The notes beneath the pieces are model-generated. The model was not told the origin of the DNA. It did not search any database and was given only the letters and a program-made list of their open reading frames with translations. The position numbers were made by a program, and so were the translations under genes. A DNA stretch of 64,000 bases from Acidilobaceae archaeon (lineage in GTDB: Archaea; Thermoproteota; Thermoprotei_A; Sulfolobales; Acidilobaceae): assembly GCA_025058835.1 (NCBI GenBank), contig JANXEI010000001.1:252561-316560 (forward strand). The letters are read 5' to 3'. Of this stretch, positions 43,128 to 51,309 are shown piece after piece. Position 1 is the stretch's first letter; each line of letters starts with the position of its first letter.

Positions 43128-44522
43128 CTACATCACCTCCATCATGGAACTGGCGAGGAGCTCTATGTCGTCCTTGCTGTGGACCTCCGTAACTGCCAGG
43201 AGCAAGTCGTTACCGCTAAACCATGCATGGCCCTCTAGGGGTATGCCTGCAAGGATGCCCCTCTTCAGGAGCTCCCTCCTCACCTCCCTGGCGTTCCTGG
43301 GAAGCCTCACTACGAATTCGTATATGAACTCCCCGGAGAGGAGCGGCGACCTAGCAAACTGAGACAGCTTCCTTGCAGCATAGTGGGACTTGTACCAGCA
43401 GTGCTTGGCCAGCTCCTCCAGCCCGCTCCTGCCCAGCAACAACACGTACGCCGAGGCAGCAATTGCCATGAGGGCCTCGTTGGTGGTTATGTTGCTCGTC
43501 GCCTTTGCCCTCCTTATGTGCTGCTCCCTAGTCTGGAGCACGAGGGTAAAGGCCTCCTCGCCGTCTATGCTGGAGGTCAGGCCCACTATCCTACCAGGCA
43601 TTTGCTTCACAAGCTCCCTGTCCCACCTAACAGCGAACACCCCTAAATACGGGCCTCCGAAGTTCAGGCCGAGGCCAAGGCTTTGGCCCTCTGCGACTGC
43701 TATGTCTGCGCCTAGCGCGCCCGGGGGCTTGAGTATGGAGAGGCTAACGGGCTCCACTCCCATAACGTAGAGGGCTCCCGCGCGGTGAGCTATCTCGCCG
43801 GCATCTTGAGCACCCTCGTCAATGATCCCGGTGTAGTGCGGGTACTCCATGTATATGGCCGCAACGTCGCTCCTAGCCTTGGCCTGCAAGTCCTCCAGGT
43901 TCAACTGGCCCGTCTCCCTATCTACCTTCACCTCCTGCACCGATGCCCCGTGAGGGCTGAGGTAAGTGTCTACCACCTTCCTGTAGAGGGGATTCATGGT
44001 CTCAGGGACTAGGAACCTCTTCCTACCCGTCACCCTCATGGCCATGAGGAAAGCCTCCGCAAGGGCACTGCTCCCGTCATACATGGAACTGTTGACCAGC
44101 TCCATCTCAAGGAGCTCTGCCATCAGGCTCTGGTACTCGAAGAGGACCTGGAGCAGCCCTTGGCTGATCTCCGCTTGGTAGGGAGTGTATGCTGTCATGA
44201 GCTCCCCTCTCGTTATCACCGACTTGACTGCCTCTGGGACGTATCTCGGCAGCACGCCCCCTCCCATAAAAGGCGGCGCCTTCAGCTCTGCTATTCTGGC
44301 AAAGAGAGAGTCCATGTGTCTCTTGAGCTCCTGCTCGCTAAGCATCCTCCCCTGACCTATGGGCAGCGCGTCCCACTTCTCAGCGGGGAACCTAACGTTC
44401 TCAGGAATGTCTGCATAGAGCTCTTCTATTTTGCTGATGCCGATAAGCTTCATCATCTCCCTCTTCACATCATCAGCGCTGTTGGGTATCCAGGGGTGCG
44501 CCAACTCACATCCGAGGGGCAT
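43128..44522 (-). CDS. gcvPA: Glycine dehydrogenase (decarboxylating) subunit 1
   Basis: Alpha subunit of the split glycine decarboxylase, 464 residues. The N-terminus HPWIPNSADDVKREMMKLIG is the family signature, followed by GGGVLPRYVPEAVK and YTPYQAEISQGLLQ. EGQSLGLGLNFGGPYLG lies at the subunit interface. ATG 44522 is used, but the TATA-like box at 44535-44544 predicts transcription from ~44514, so TTG 44504 (protein beginning MAHPWIPNS) is a good alternative. It is co-transcribed with gcvPB. Confidence 0.97.
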   Translation of the reverse strand: MPLGCELAHPWIPNSADDVKREMMKLIGISKIEELYADIPENVRFPAEKWDALPIGQGRMLSEQELKRHMDSLFARIAELKAPPFMGGGVLPRYVPEAVKSVITRGELMTAYTPYQAEISQGLLQVLFEYQSLMAELLEMELVNSSMYDGSSALAEAFLMAMRVTGRKRFLVPETMNPLYRKVVDTYLSPHGASVQEVKVDRETGQLNLEDLQAKARSDVAAIYMEYPHYTGIIDEGAQDAGEIAHRAGALYVMGVEPVSLSILKPPGALGADIAVAEGQSLGLGLNFGGPYLGVFAVRWDRELVKQMPGRIVGLTSSIDGEEAFTLVLQTREQHIRRAKATSNITTNEALMAIAASAYVLLLGRSGLEELAKHCWYKSHYAARKLSQFARSPLLSGEFIYEFVVRLPRNAREVRRELLKRGILAGIPLEGHAWFSGNDLLLAVTEVHSKDDIELLASSMMEVM

Positions 44523-44534
44523 AGCTGAGTAATA

Positions 44535-44544
44535 GATTTAAATT
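44535..44544. promoter_or_regulatory. Palindromic TATA box between gcvPA (-) and ThrRS-ed (+)
   Basis: GATTTAAATT contains the perfect palindrome ATTTAAAT. It is the only TATA-like sequence in the gap. It lies ~32 nt before GTG 44572 and ~20-35 nt before the gcvPA starts, so it may fire both ways. Confidence 0.5.
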
Positions 44545-44571
44545 ATGTTTATTGTTACGCGGGGAACGCTC

Positions 44572-45864
44572 GTGAGAGCGCTTTACATCCATGCTTCGAA
44601 GTTCTCCTACAAAGTAGTGAAAGAGGCCATTGAAAACCCCCCTGATCCGCCGGGCAATGGTGAATACGAGAACTGCCTCGTAGCCTTTGTGACAGTAGAG
44701 GAGGGGGACGATACGACCGTCGCTAGAAGGGCCGTGGGAGACATGGTGAGCCATGCTGAGAGGGTAGGAGCAAGCGTTCTCGTAATATATCCTTACGCCC
44801 ATCTCTCGAGCGAGCTAGCCAGGCCGAGTGATGCTCATAGAGTTCTTGTAAGCATGGAGGAGCAGGCAAGGGCCGCCTGGAGGGGGCCTGTCAGCAGGGC
44901 TCCCTTTGGCTGGTACAAGGCTTTCGACATATCCTGCCTTGGCCATCCGCTCTCGGAGCTCTCGCGTCAGTTCAAGAAAGAAGCTATGGTCACCTTCCAG
45001 GGTCTCTTGCTAGAGGAGGCGATAGCCAAGGGCCTCGTCGATGACTGGATGCTCCTAAAAGATCCTTGGGACGCGGAGGTCAAGGACGTCATGGGGAGGC
45101 TGGGGGCTGGAGAGGGAGAGAGGATCATGATGCTAGAGGCGGAGAACCTGCTCATGAAGGCTGCAAGAGTAGAGAGAACCATTAGGGTTGCAGAGCCAAA
45201 GGTAGTCGCAGGCATTTGGGGGGCCGCCTCCCTCCTCGAGCTCTGCGAGATGGCAGGCGAGGGGCTGGCGAGCTGGGGAGGGGCAGGCTCATCCCTAGTG
45301 GCGACCAGGGCTGAGATCAAGGAAGTGATCTCCGCCTTGAACCCCCGCCTCCTCGAGGAGGGAAAAGAGGTGAGCCTGACCTACGACGATAGGGACGGGA
45401 AAGTGGTAGTCTACAGGAGCAGGAGAGGAGGAGTCCCAATTGCGGCTGAGATAGGGGGAAAGAGGTGCATAGGACCCGTCTCTAGCCTAGTGTTCTCCCT
45501 GGTAGACTTGGCGTTGAAGGATGCGGAGAGGGGAATTACGCCTACCCTGCCGCCCCAGCTCGTCCCTGTGCAGGTTGCCCTGCTGCCCGTAAACGAGAGA
45601 CACCTAGCTTTCGTAGAGGCTCTGGCCAGAACTCTCAAGGACCATGGAGTGAGGACGAAGATCTTCTCAGCAGGGGGTCTTGGGAGCAGGATCAGGGAGA
45701 CTGGCAGGCTTTGGGTCCCGCTGGTGGGCACCGTCGGCGACAAGGAGGTGGAAAGCAACACAATATCTGTCAGGAGGAGGAGCGAGCCAGGAAAGCAAGA
45801 GGTAGTTACCGTGGCAGAGTTCTTAGATGAGGCAAAGAGGCTAAGGGGTACCATCTTAGTCTAG
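44572..45864 (+). CDS. Threonyl-tRNA synthetase editing protein (ThrRS-ed)
   Basis: Stand-alone editing factor that hydrolyses Ser-tRNA-Thr, paired with a separate catalytic ThrRS in crenarchaea. The N-terminal ~140 residues are the D-aminoacyl-tRNA deacylase-like archaeal editing domain, with APFGWYKAFDI and GHPLSELSR. A ~100-residue degenerate remnant of the catalytic domain without class II motifs 2 and 3 follows. The C-terminal anticodon-binding domain runs from PPQLVPVQVALLPV to the end. GTG 44572 is chosen because the upstream ATG (44545) touches the TATA box. No catalytic ThrRS gene is in the window. Confidence 0.9.
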   Translation: MRALYIHASKFSYKVVKEAIENPPDPPGNGEYENCLVAFVTVEEGDDTTVARRAVGDMVSHAERVGASVLVIYPYAHLSSELARPSDAHRVLVSMEEQARAAWRGPVSRAPFGWYKAFDISCLGHPLSELSRQFKKEAMVTFQGLLLEEAIAKGLVDDWMLLKDPWDAEVKDVMGRLGAGEGERIMMLEAENLLMKAARVERTIRVAEPKVVAGIWGAASLLELCEMAGEGLASWGGAGSSLVATRAEIKEVISALNPRLLEEGKEVSLTYDDRDGKVVVYRSRRGGVPIAAEIGGKRCIGPVSSLVFSLVDLALKDAERGITPTLPPQLVPVQVALLPVNERHLAFVEALARTLKDHGVRTKIFSAGGLGSRIRETGRLWVPLVGTVGDKEVESNTISVRRRSEPGKQEVVTVAEFLDEAKRLRGTILV

Positions 45865-46581
45865 AGACCACTTCACTACCTTGTTGGCAAAGAGAAAGGC
45901 AACGAGGGTCCAGAGGAGCAAGATGCTGAGCAGTAATAGGGGATCGAACTCGCTGCTGACGCCAGCCAAAGTCCTCGTCAGCTCCGCACCGCTCGCTGTG
46001 GGAATTATCATGGCAGGCAGCCTGAGGAACTCTGGCAAGGTCGTTACGGGGTAGAAAACTGGGGGCAACATAGTCCCAAGGAACGCGATTGGGTTCGTTA
46101 TAGCGCTAAGGTTAGCAGGCCTCTTGATGTAGAAGGCTGCAGAGAGGCCGAGCAGTATGCTGAGAGGAGATATGAGGAACGCCACGGCTATGGCAAAGAA
46201 CACTATCCAAAGCTGACCGATCAGCGCTCCCACGAGAGCATAGACTATCGATACGGTCAAGAAATAGGGGATCTCGCCGATGATCGCGCCCAGCAAGAAT
46301 ATGCGCGGTGTTATAGGTGATGCTATGTACAGGTCGAGAGTCCTCATGACCCTGCTCCAACCCACTACCTGGCCTACTCCGTTGATGCCGAAAGAGAAAG
46401 CGCCTGATGATATGTAGCCAGTAATGGCATAGGCTATCCCCTCTCTCCCCGCCCAGGAATAGAGGATGATAAGAATGGCTACCGCAAACATTGCATCTTG
46501 GATCAGCCAACCTGGCTGTCGTAGTAAATAGGCAGAGAGAAGCCTCGCCACGCCGAACGACCTGAGGATTGAGGAGATCAT
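45856..46581 (-). CDS. ABC-2 type transporter permease
   Basis: 241 residues with six helices (for example DAMFAVAILIILYSWAG, IPYFLTVSIVYALVGALIG and LLLLSILLLWTLVAFLF). The arrangement and the central segment NPIAFLGTMLPPVFYPVTTL, typical of ABC-2 permeases, identify it. The start overlaps the stop of the ATPase gene by 4 nt, so the pair is one exporter. The end overlaps the convergent ThrRS-ed gene by 9 nt. Confidence 0.88.
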   Translation of the reverse strand: MISSILRSFGVARLLSAYLLRQPGWLIQDAMFAVAILIILYSWAGREGIAYAITGYISSGAFSFGINGVGQVVGWSRVMRTLDLYIASPITPRIFLLGAIIGEIPYFLTVSIVYALVGALIGQLWIVFFAIAVAFLISPLSILLGLSAAFYIKRPANLSAITNPIAFLGTMLPPVFYPVTTLPEFLRLPAMIIPTASGAELTRTLAGVSSEFDPLLLLSILLLWTLVAFLFANKVVKWSLD

Positions 46582-47474
46582 GGTTTAGCACCTTTTGTAT
46601 AATATAGGTAAACGTCCTCGAGAGAGACTTGTTCCACAGTAGCCCTGCCGTCGCTCGGAAGGGCTGACCGCGCTTCCGAAAAGCTTTCAAAATACGCAAT
46701 GACAGTTTCGCCTACTTTCACTTTGAACTTAGCTTCGATGGGCGATGTACTCTCCACCACGACCCTGTACTTGAAGGGCAAAGCCCTCACCAGCTCCGAC
46801 GGAGGTCCCGAGACGACGCTCCTACCCTCGGACAAGATGACCACCATGTCAGCTATCTGTTCAGCCTCCCGCATGTTGTGTGTCGTGTAGATAGCGCTCC
46901 TCCCACCTTTTACTGCCCTCCGCACAGCTCCCCAAATCTTATACTTCCCCTCCACATCCACAGCCTCTGTGGGCTCGTCGAGGAAGATCACTTGAGCCTC
47001 AGTTGCGAGAATCATTGCGGTCAGCGTCCTCCTCCTCTGCCCACCGCTCAGCTCCCACCCTGGCGTGTTCCTCACCTCCCAGAGATCGAGCTCTTCGAGC
47101 CACCTCCTCGCCTCTTGCCTTGCAGAGGAGAGGGACATGCCCCTCGCTACCAGATACCACTGGACGGCCTCCAGAGGCGTCCAGTTAGGGTCTGGCCGCC
47201 CTTCCTGAGGCATCAGAGCAATCCTCTTCCTCACCATTTCCGCGTCTTTCACTACGTCGTACCCAGCCACCTCTCCTCTCCCCTTCGTCGGCTTGATGAG
47301 AGTAGAGAGAATGTGAATGGTGGTCGACTTGCCAGAGCCGTTAGGGCCCAGAAGGACTACTAGCTCCCTCTCCTCTGCCTTAAAGCTTACGTCCACAGCA
47401 CCCCAAACGCCTTGCGAATATAGCTTCCCTAACGCTTCAGCTCTGACAGCTGTAGCCAAAAGGGTTCTCCTCAA
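46578..47474 (-). CDS. ABC transporter ATP-binding protein
   Basis: 298 residues. Walker A GPNGSGKST, signature LSGGQRRRT and Walker B VIFLDEPTEAVD are complete, and the H-loop is YTTHNMREAE. The subfamily is the DrrA/Nod-type exporters acting on drugs or lipids; the substrate is not readable. TTG 47474 is used as start, with TTG 47459 as an alternative. It is in one operon with the permease gene. Confidence 0.93.
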   Translation of the reverse strand: MRRTLLATAVRAEALGKLYSQGVWGAVDVSFKAEERELVVLLGPNGSGKSTTIHILSTLIKPTKGRGEVAGYDVVKDAEMVRKRIALMPQEGRPDPNWTPLEAVQWYLVARGMSLSSARQEARRWLEELDLWEVRNTPGWELSGGQRRRTLTAMILATEAQVIFLDEPTEAVDVEGKYKIWGAVRRAVKGGRSAIYTTHNMREAEQIADMVVILSEGRSVVSGPPSELVRALPFKYRVVVESTSPIEAKFKVKVGETVIAYFESFSEARSALPSDGRATVEQVSLEDVYLYYTKGAKP

Positions 47475-47539
47475 ATACTTTTTCAGTAGAGGGGAAATGT
47501 CTGTAAATTTCTGAAATCGGTTGCTTTGATAGACGCTTA

Positions 47540-48502
47540 TTAAAGCTGTTCTAGGACCCTCTTAGCTCCGTACCAGGCGAGGGCCTTCGGGTAGATTTCT
47601 GAAAGGAGAGATATGAAGAAGGGGATCTTGATCCTGGCACCAGCAGCCCTTGCGTGGCCGCCCCCTCCTAGCTTCGTAGCTATCTTCTGCACATCGACCT
47701 TCCTGCTCCTCAGAGAGAGGCCCCCGTTAGGCCTCATGATGCCTGCCACGTGAGCGTCATAGCGGGACATGAGGATAGCAGCTATGATTCCGTTAGCCGG
47801 CGGCCCCTCCTCCTTCACTGCAAAGGCAACCCTGATTCCGCCCTTCTCCGTCACGAAGACCGTATCGAGGGCCTTGCTCACCCTCCTCAGCTCTTCGTCC
47901 ATGTACTGTTCTACCCTTCTCTCCAGCTCCTCGTCCCAGAGCTTGCCATCGACGAACTTGTCAAGCACTCTGTCCCTCCACTCCCTCCCCTCCTCCCTCG
48001 CTCCCACTGCTCTGTAGAGCCTTGGGGAGAGCGGGTGATCCCATCTCCACAGGTCCGCGGAACAGACTGCGAGTTCCAGCTCCCTCAGGAACTGATCGGG
48101 CTCCATCCCTCTACTCCTTGTAGCATAGTTAACTACTACTCCCGTAGCGCAGGTGCTCCTGTCTATGTACAGGCTCGCCCCCAGCTCCAGGAGGCCTCCT
48201 ATGTCCTCTCCGTCCCACACGTGGTGGTCGTAGAATTCTACCCTTGCCCTCTTGGCCAGCTCCCTCACGGCCCTCTTGGTCTCCCCCTTCATCTCTTCAT
48301 TGAGGCCTAGATCAGTAACAGCAACGAGGTCCCCCCTCTCCACGTATTTGCTCAATGAACGGAGGACCTCGTGGAGCTCGTAAGGCTCCGAGTAGAGGAC
48401 CGTCGCCCCATCTCCTCTCCTCTTCCCTAGCACCCTCAGTAGGGCTGCAGCCGCCCCCACTCCGTCTAGATCAGTGTGGGTGACCACGTAAGCATGGCTC
48501 AC
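47540..48502 (-). CDS. DHH-family phosphoesterase with DHHA1 domain
   Basis: 320-residue member of the DHH superfamily (RecJ, nanoRNase and c-di-AMP phosphodiesterases). VVTHTDLDGVGAAAAL holds the first metal Asps, VTDLG the second, EFYDHHVW the DHH signature, and GGGGHARAAGARI the DHHA1 substrate-binding glycine loop. The short length without extra domains points to a small-substrate enzyme (nanoRNA or dinucleotide) rather than a RecJ/GAN nuclease. Its ATG overlaps the stop of the HIT gene by 4 nt, so the two are co-translated. Confidence 0.9.
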   Translation of the reverse strand: MSHAYVVTHTDLDGVGAAAALLRVLGKRRGDGATVLYSEPYELHEVLRSLSKYVERGDLVAVTDLGLNEEMKGETKRAVRELAKRARVEFYDHHVWDGEDIGGLLELGASLYIDRSTCATGVVVNYATRSRGMEPDQFLRELELAVCSADLWRWDHPLSPRLYRAVGAREEGREWRDRVLDKFVDGKLWDEELERRVEQYMDEELRRVSKALDTVFVTEKGGIRVAFAVKEEGPPANGIIAAILMSRYDAHVAGIMRPNGGLSLRSRKVDVQKIATKLGGGGHARAAGARIKIPFFISLLSEIYPKALAWYGAKRVLEQL

Positions 48503-49020
48503 CTTTCTTCTCCCATGTACTTATCTATGAGAGGCTTAAGCATCTTGTAGGAATCGCTCAAGAGCTGGGGGATGACGGTGACGCCGGCAAGCACGGCCAT
48601 GTAGTTGGTGTCCCCAAACCACCTCGGCACAACGTGAACGTGCACATGGCCCTCTATCCCTGCCCCCGCTGCTTTGCCTATGTTTACGCCTACATTGAAC
48701 CCATCAGGCTTGTATGCCTCCTGCAAGGCCTTGAGGGAGGCCCTCAGCACCTTCATCATCTCAACTAGCTCCTCCATGTCGAGCTCCTCCAACCTGGCAA
48801 CGTGTCTATATGGGACAATCATGAGGTGACCGTTGTTGTATGGGTACCTGTTTAAGATAGCGTATACGCTCTTTCCCCTGTAGAGGATGAGGGCTTCCTC
48901 GTCGCTCTTCCTGGGCGCTTGACAGAAGACGCAGCCTTCATCCCTCTTCCGTCCCACATCGGAAACATATGCATATCTCCACGGCGCCCACAGCTGCGAA
49001 GTGTGGCCCTCCTTTTCCAA
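48499..49020 (-). CDS. HIT-family hydrolase (Ap4A/dinucleoside polyphosphate type)
   Basis: 173 residues. The histidine triad is EGHVHVHVVPRW. CVFCQAP near residue 31 is half of a zinc site seen in Fhit-like archaeal and actinobacterial HITs. LWAPWRYAYV is the N-terminal family motif. Such enzymes cleave dinucleoside polyphosphates or nucleoside phosphoramidates. Start is TTG 49020 preceded by GGGGGAGAGG. It is in an operon with the DHH phosphoesterase and divergent from the macro-domain gene. Confidence 0.93.
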   Translation of the reverse strand: MEKEGHTSQLWAPWRYAYVSDVGRKRDEGCVFCQAPRKSDEEALILYRGKSVYAILNRYPYNNGHLMIVPYRHVARLEELDMEELVEMMKVLRASLKALQEAYKPDGFNVGVNIGKAAGAGIEGHVHVHVVPRWFGDTNYMAVLAGVTVIPQLLSDSYKMLKPLIDKYMGEER

Positions 49021-49048
49021 AGCCTCTCCCCCATCCCCTCTAGTGAAA

Positions 49049-49059
49049 AACTTATATAG
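49049..49059. promoter_or_regulatory. TATA box between HIT (-) and macro-domain gene (+)
   Basis: AACTTATATAG lies ~29 nt before ATG 49083 on the plus strand and ~34 nt before TTG 49020 on the minus strand. It is the only such box in the gap, so it may be bidirectional. Confidence 0.5.
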
Positions 49060-49082
49060 CGGTACAAAGTATGGGGGGAACT

Positions 49083-49601
49083 ATGCGCCTCGTGCTAAAC
49101 AGAGCAGAGCTCCAGGTTACTGTAGGAGACCTGCTGGAGGCAGAGGTGGATGCCATAGTAAACCCCGCGAACAGCCTTATGATAATGGGGGGAGGGGTGG
49201 CAGGAGCGATAAAGAGGGTAGAGGGGGAGGAGATAGAGAAGGAGGCCATGAGATATGCGCCCGTGCCTATAGGGAGGGCAGTGGTGACTAGGACGAGGAG
49301 GCTCAAGGCCAAGCTAGTGATCCATGCACCAACTGTGGAGCGGCCGGGAGGGAGCTCCAGCACCGATGCGGTGAGGGCAGCGACGCTTGCCGCGTTAGCC
49401 GCAGCTAGGGAGGAAGGGGTGAGGTCCCTTGCTCTCCCCCTGTTGGGGGCAGGGGTAGGGGGGCTGAGCGCAGATGTATCGGCTGAGACTATGTTGAAAG
49501 CCCTGAGGGAATCGCCGTGGTTGCCGGAGAGGGTAGTGATCGTAGTGAGGGGAGACGCCTACGAGCTGGCAACAAGGGGGATAGAGAGGGCTTTAAGATA
49601 A
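49083..49601 (+). CDS. Macro domain protein (ADP-ribose binding)
   Basis: 172 residues forming one macro domain. It has VDAIVNPANS with the conserved Asn, LMIMGGGVAGAIKRVEG (glycine loop) and SLALPLLGAGVGGLS, the phosphate-binding loop. Such proteins bind ADP-ribose and remove it from proteins or from O-acetyl-ADP-ribose. ATG 49083 follows a GGGGGGAA ribosome-binding site and the TATA box; the ATG at 49071 lies 12 nt earlier in frame. It converges on ftsY across a 108-bp gap that looks like sRNA. Confidence 0.93.
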   Translation: MRLVLNRAELQVTVGDLLEAEVDAIVNPANSLMIMGGGVAGAIKRVEGEEIEKEAMRYAPVPIGRAVVTRTRRLKAKLVIHAPTVERPGGSSSTDAVRAATLAALAAAREEGVRSLALPLLGAGVGGLSADVSAETMLKALRESPWLPERVVIVVRGDAYELATRGIERALR

Positions 49602-49602
49602 C

Positions 49603-49651
49603 CTCAGAAGGAGGCGCTCCTCATCCGTCAGGCGATGGCGTAGACATCATC
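49603..49651 (-). ncRNA. Second candidate C/D box sRNA (weak)
   Basis: Immediately after the first candidate the minus strand shows a C-like box ATGATGT (49650-49644), a 12-nt spacer, CTGA (49631-49628), CGGATGA directly adjoining (49627-49621), a 13-nt spacer and CTGA (49607-49604). The spacing is right, but two of the boxes have mismatches and the D'-C' spacer is zero, so this may be chance. Confidence 0.25.
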
Positions 49652-49709
49652 GGTCAGATAGGTCACCCGTTCTTCACAGCTCAGCACTCGGCAAAGTCCT
49701 CATCCCAGA
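49652..49709 (-). ncRNA. Candidate C/D box sRNA (2'-O-methylation guide)
   Basis: Directly after the ftsY stop the minus strand reads C box GGGATGA (49706-49700, one mismatch to RTGATGA), a 15-nt guide, D' box CTGA (49684-49681), a 3-nt spacer, C' box GTGAAGA (49677-49671, one mismatch), a 13-nt guide and D box CTGA (49657-49654). The 3-nt D'-C' spacer and guide lengths are those of archaeal C/D sRNAs. The D' guide TTTGCCGAGTG would pair with ACTCGGCAAA, which I recall as a conserved stretch of archaeal 23S rRNA near E. coli position ~1665 (unverified). Confidence 0.5.
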
Positions 49710-50624
49710 CTAAAGGGCCCTCAAGCCTAATATTGTGTCCACGTAACTCTCTGGAGAAAACTGCTCTAGATCGTCATAGCTCTGGCCTGTGCCAAGGAAG
49801 AGTATCGGCTTTTCTGTGACGTAAGCAACTGACAAGATCGTCCCTCCCTTCACGTCCGCGTCTGCCTTTGACACGATGACCGCATCTATGCCTATGTGCT
49901 CGTTGAAGGACCTAGCCTGCTCCACTGCATCGTTCCCCGTGAGCGCATCCACCACCAGAACTCTGAGGTCAGGCTTAGCGATCCTCACTATCTTTCTCAT
50001 CTCCTCGAGGAGGTCCTTGTCCACGTGCATTCTGCCTGCCGTGTCAACGAGAACAGCACAGATCCCCTTTGCCCTTGCGTGCTCTATTGCATCGTGGGCC
50101 ACGCTTGCCGGATCGGAGCCGTACCTCCCCTTCAGAATTGGAACGCCCACTCTCCTCGCATGGACCTCCAACTGCTCCTGAGCCCCAGCCCTAAAGGTGT
50201 CTGCCGCCGCTATGACGACACCTATGCCCTCTTTCTTGAGCTTTTGGGCCACCTTTGCTATGGTGGTCGTCTTCCCCACGCCGTTTATTCCGAAGAACAA
50301 GATCACGTACGGCTCCTTCCTGGAACATTTCTGCCTCACGCTGGAAACCAGCTCCGGCGCTGGCTTGAAGTGGCTCAACATCTTCTTCCTAACTGCTGCT
50401 ATGATGAGCTTGTCGGCGCTCTCGCCCCTCGCCACCTTTGCGCCCGTGAGCTCCTTCTGGACGCGTTGCGCAATCCCTTCAGCGACCTCCAACGCCACGT
50501 CCGCGGCGACCATGTCCATGACGAGCTCTTCCAGAACGCCCCTCAACTCCTCCTCGCTTATGTTCCTGTATTTTACCTTATCTGCAAGGGCAGAGAACGC
50601 GTTCCTCAGCAGGTCGAAGACCAA
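49710..50624 (-). CDS. ftsY: Signal recognition particle receptor FtsY
   Basis: GTPase receptor that delivers SRP-bound ribosomes to the membrane, 304 residues. An N-domain of four helices covers residues ~1-95. The G-domain has P-loop GINGVGKTT (residues 112-120), then AADTFRAGAQEQL (G2), DTAGRMHVD (G3) and VSKADAD, the TKxD box with Ser in place of Thr. There is no long acidic A-domain, as usual in archaea. It is the last gene of the conserved archaeal cluster, 2 bp after prefoldin alpha. Confidence 0.97.
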   Translation of the reverse strand: MVFDLLRNAFSALADKVKYRNISEEELRGVLEELVMDMVAADVALEVAEGIAQRVQKELTGAKVARGESADKLIIAAVRKKMLSHFKPAPELVSSVRQKCSRKEPYVILFFGINGVGKTTTIAKVAQKLKKEGIGVVIAAADTFRAGAQEQLEVHARRVGVPILKGRYGSDPASVAHDAIEHARAKGICAVLVDTAGRMHVDKDLLEEMRKIVRIAKPDLRVLVVDALTGNDAVEQARSFNEHIGIDAVIVSKADADVKGGTILSVAYVTEKPILFLGTGQSYDDLEQFSPESYVDTILGLRAL

Positions 50625-50626
50625 GA

Positions 50627-51052
50627 CTATCTCCTTTCGCTCACTGCTGCCTGGAGCACTGCCTGGTACCTGTCGTAAAGGGCAGCCAGCTCGTCCATCC
50701 TCTTCCTAGTCTCATCTATTGCTCTCTCTAGCTTGGACTTCCGCTCCTCAAGGACCTTCAGCGCTTCATCCGCTGTGAGCTTAGCATAAACGTTCAGCCC
50801 GAGAAGGACCATGATCTTCTCATCTGTCGCCTGGAACCTGCCTGCCACATTGAGGTGCGGGTCCAGATAGATCAACATCTCCTTCTTCTCCACCTTCAGC
50901 GCCTCTATTCCTCCCATTGCCCTCAGGACGCTGTCCCTCATCTGGAGCAGCTGTTGCGAGTAGAGCTGGAGGACGTCTATCTGCTCCTTTATGAGCTGCG
51001 CCTGGGCTGCGACAGCGCCTACGTCGACCTTGTGCTTCTGAGGACCGCTCAC
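50627..51052 (-). CDS. pfdA: Prefoldin alpha subunit
   Basis: One of the two subunit types of the hexameric chaperone that passes unfolded proteins to the thermosome. The 141 residues form two long coiled-coil helices (about 5-50 and 90-135) joined by a beta hairpin region containing YLDPHLNVAGRFQ and VLLGLNVYAKLTADEA. Both overlaps, 4 nt with LX upstream and the 2-bp gap to ftsY, indicate co-transcription. Confidence 0.94.
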   Translation of the reverse strand: MSGPQKHKVDVGAVAAQAQLIKEQIDVLQLYSQQLLQMRDSVLRAMGGIEALKVEKKEMLIYLDPHLNVAGRFQATDEKIMVLLGLNVYAKLTADEALKVLEERKSKLERAIDETRKRMDELAALYDRYQAVLQAAVSERR

Positions 51053-51309
51053 TTTACTACCCTCTCTAGAGATGAGAGCTTGAGGACCTTCATGTCGTCG
51101 ACTTCCTCGGGATTCACCTCTTGTATGCTCTCCACTCTGATGTGGTCCCTCCTCAGCTTATGCCTGCTCCCAAGCAGCGAGTACACCTTCTCCAGCGCTG
51201 CCTCAGGCCGCGTTGTCCTCACGTACAGCTCGAACTTCCTCCTCTCCGGCGCTCTGTCATGGGATATGAGCATGTAACCTCTCACCAGGAACACTTTCAC
51301 CTCACTCAC
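51049..51309 (-). CDS. rplX: Ribosomal protein LX (L18Ae / eL20)
   Basis: 86-residue large subunit protein equivalent to eukaryotic L18a. VKVFLVRGYM at the N-terminus and FELYVRTTRPEAALEKVYS, LGSRHKLRRDHIRVESI are family sequences. It overlaps aIF6 by 4 nt and prefoldin alpha by 4 nt, within the conserved cluster. Confidence 0.95.
   Translation of the reverse strand: MSEVKVFLVRGYMLISHDRAPERRKFELYVRTTRPEAALEKVYSLLGSRHKLRRDHIRVESIQEVNPEEVDDMKVLKLSSLERVVK

Noticed and set aside
44545-44571. Upstream ATG for ThrRS-ed
   Set aside because: The ATG touches the TATA box, so it would lie before the transcription start; the editing domain begins at VRALYIHA.
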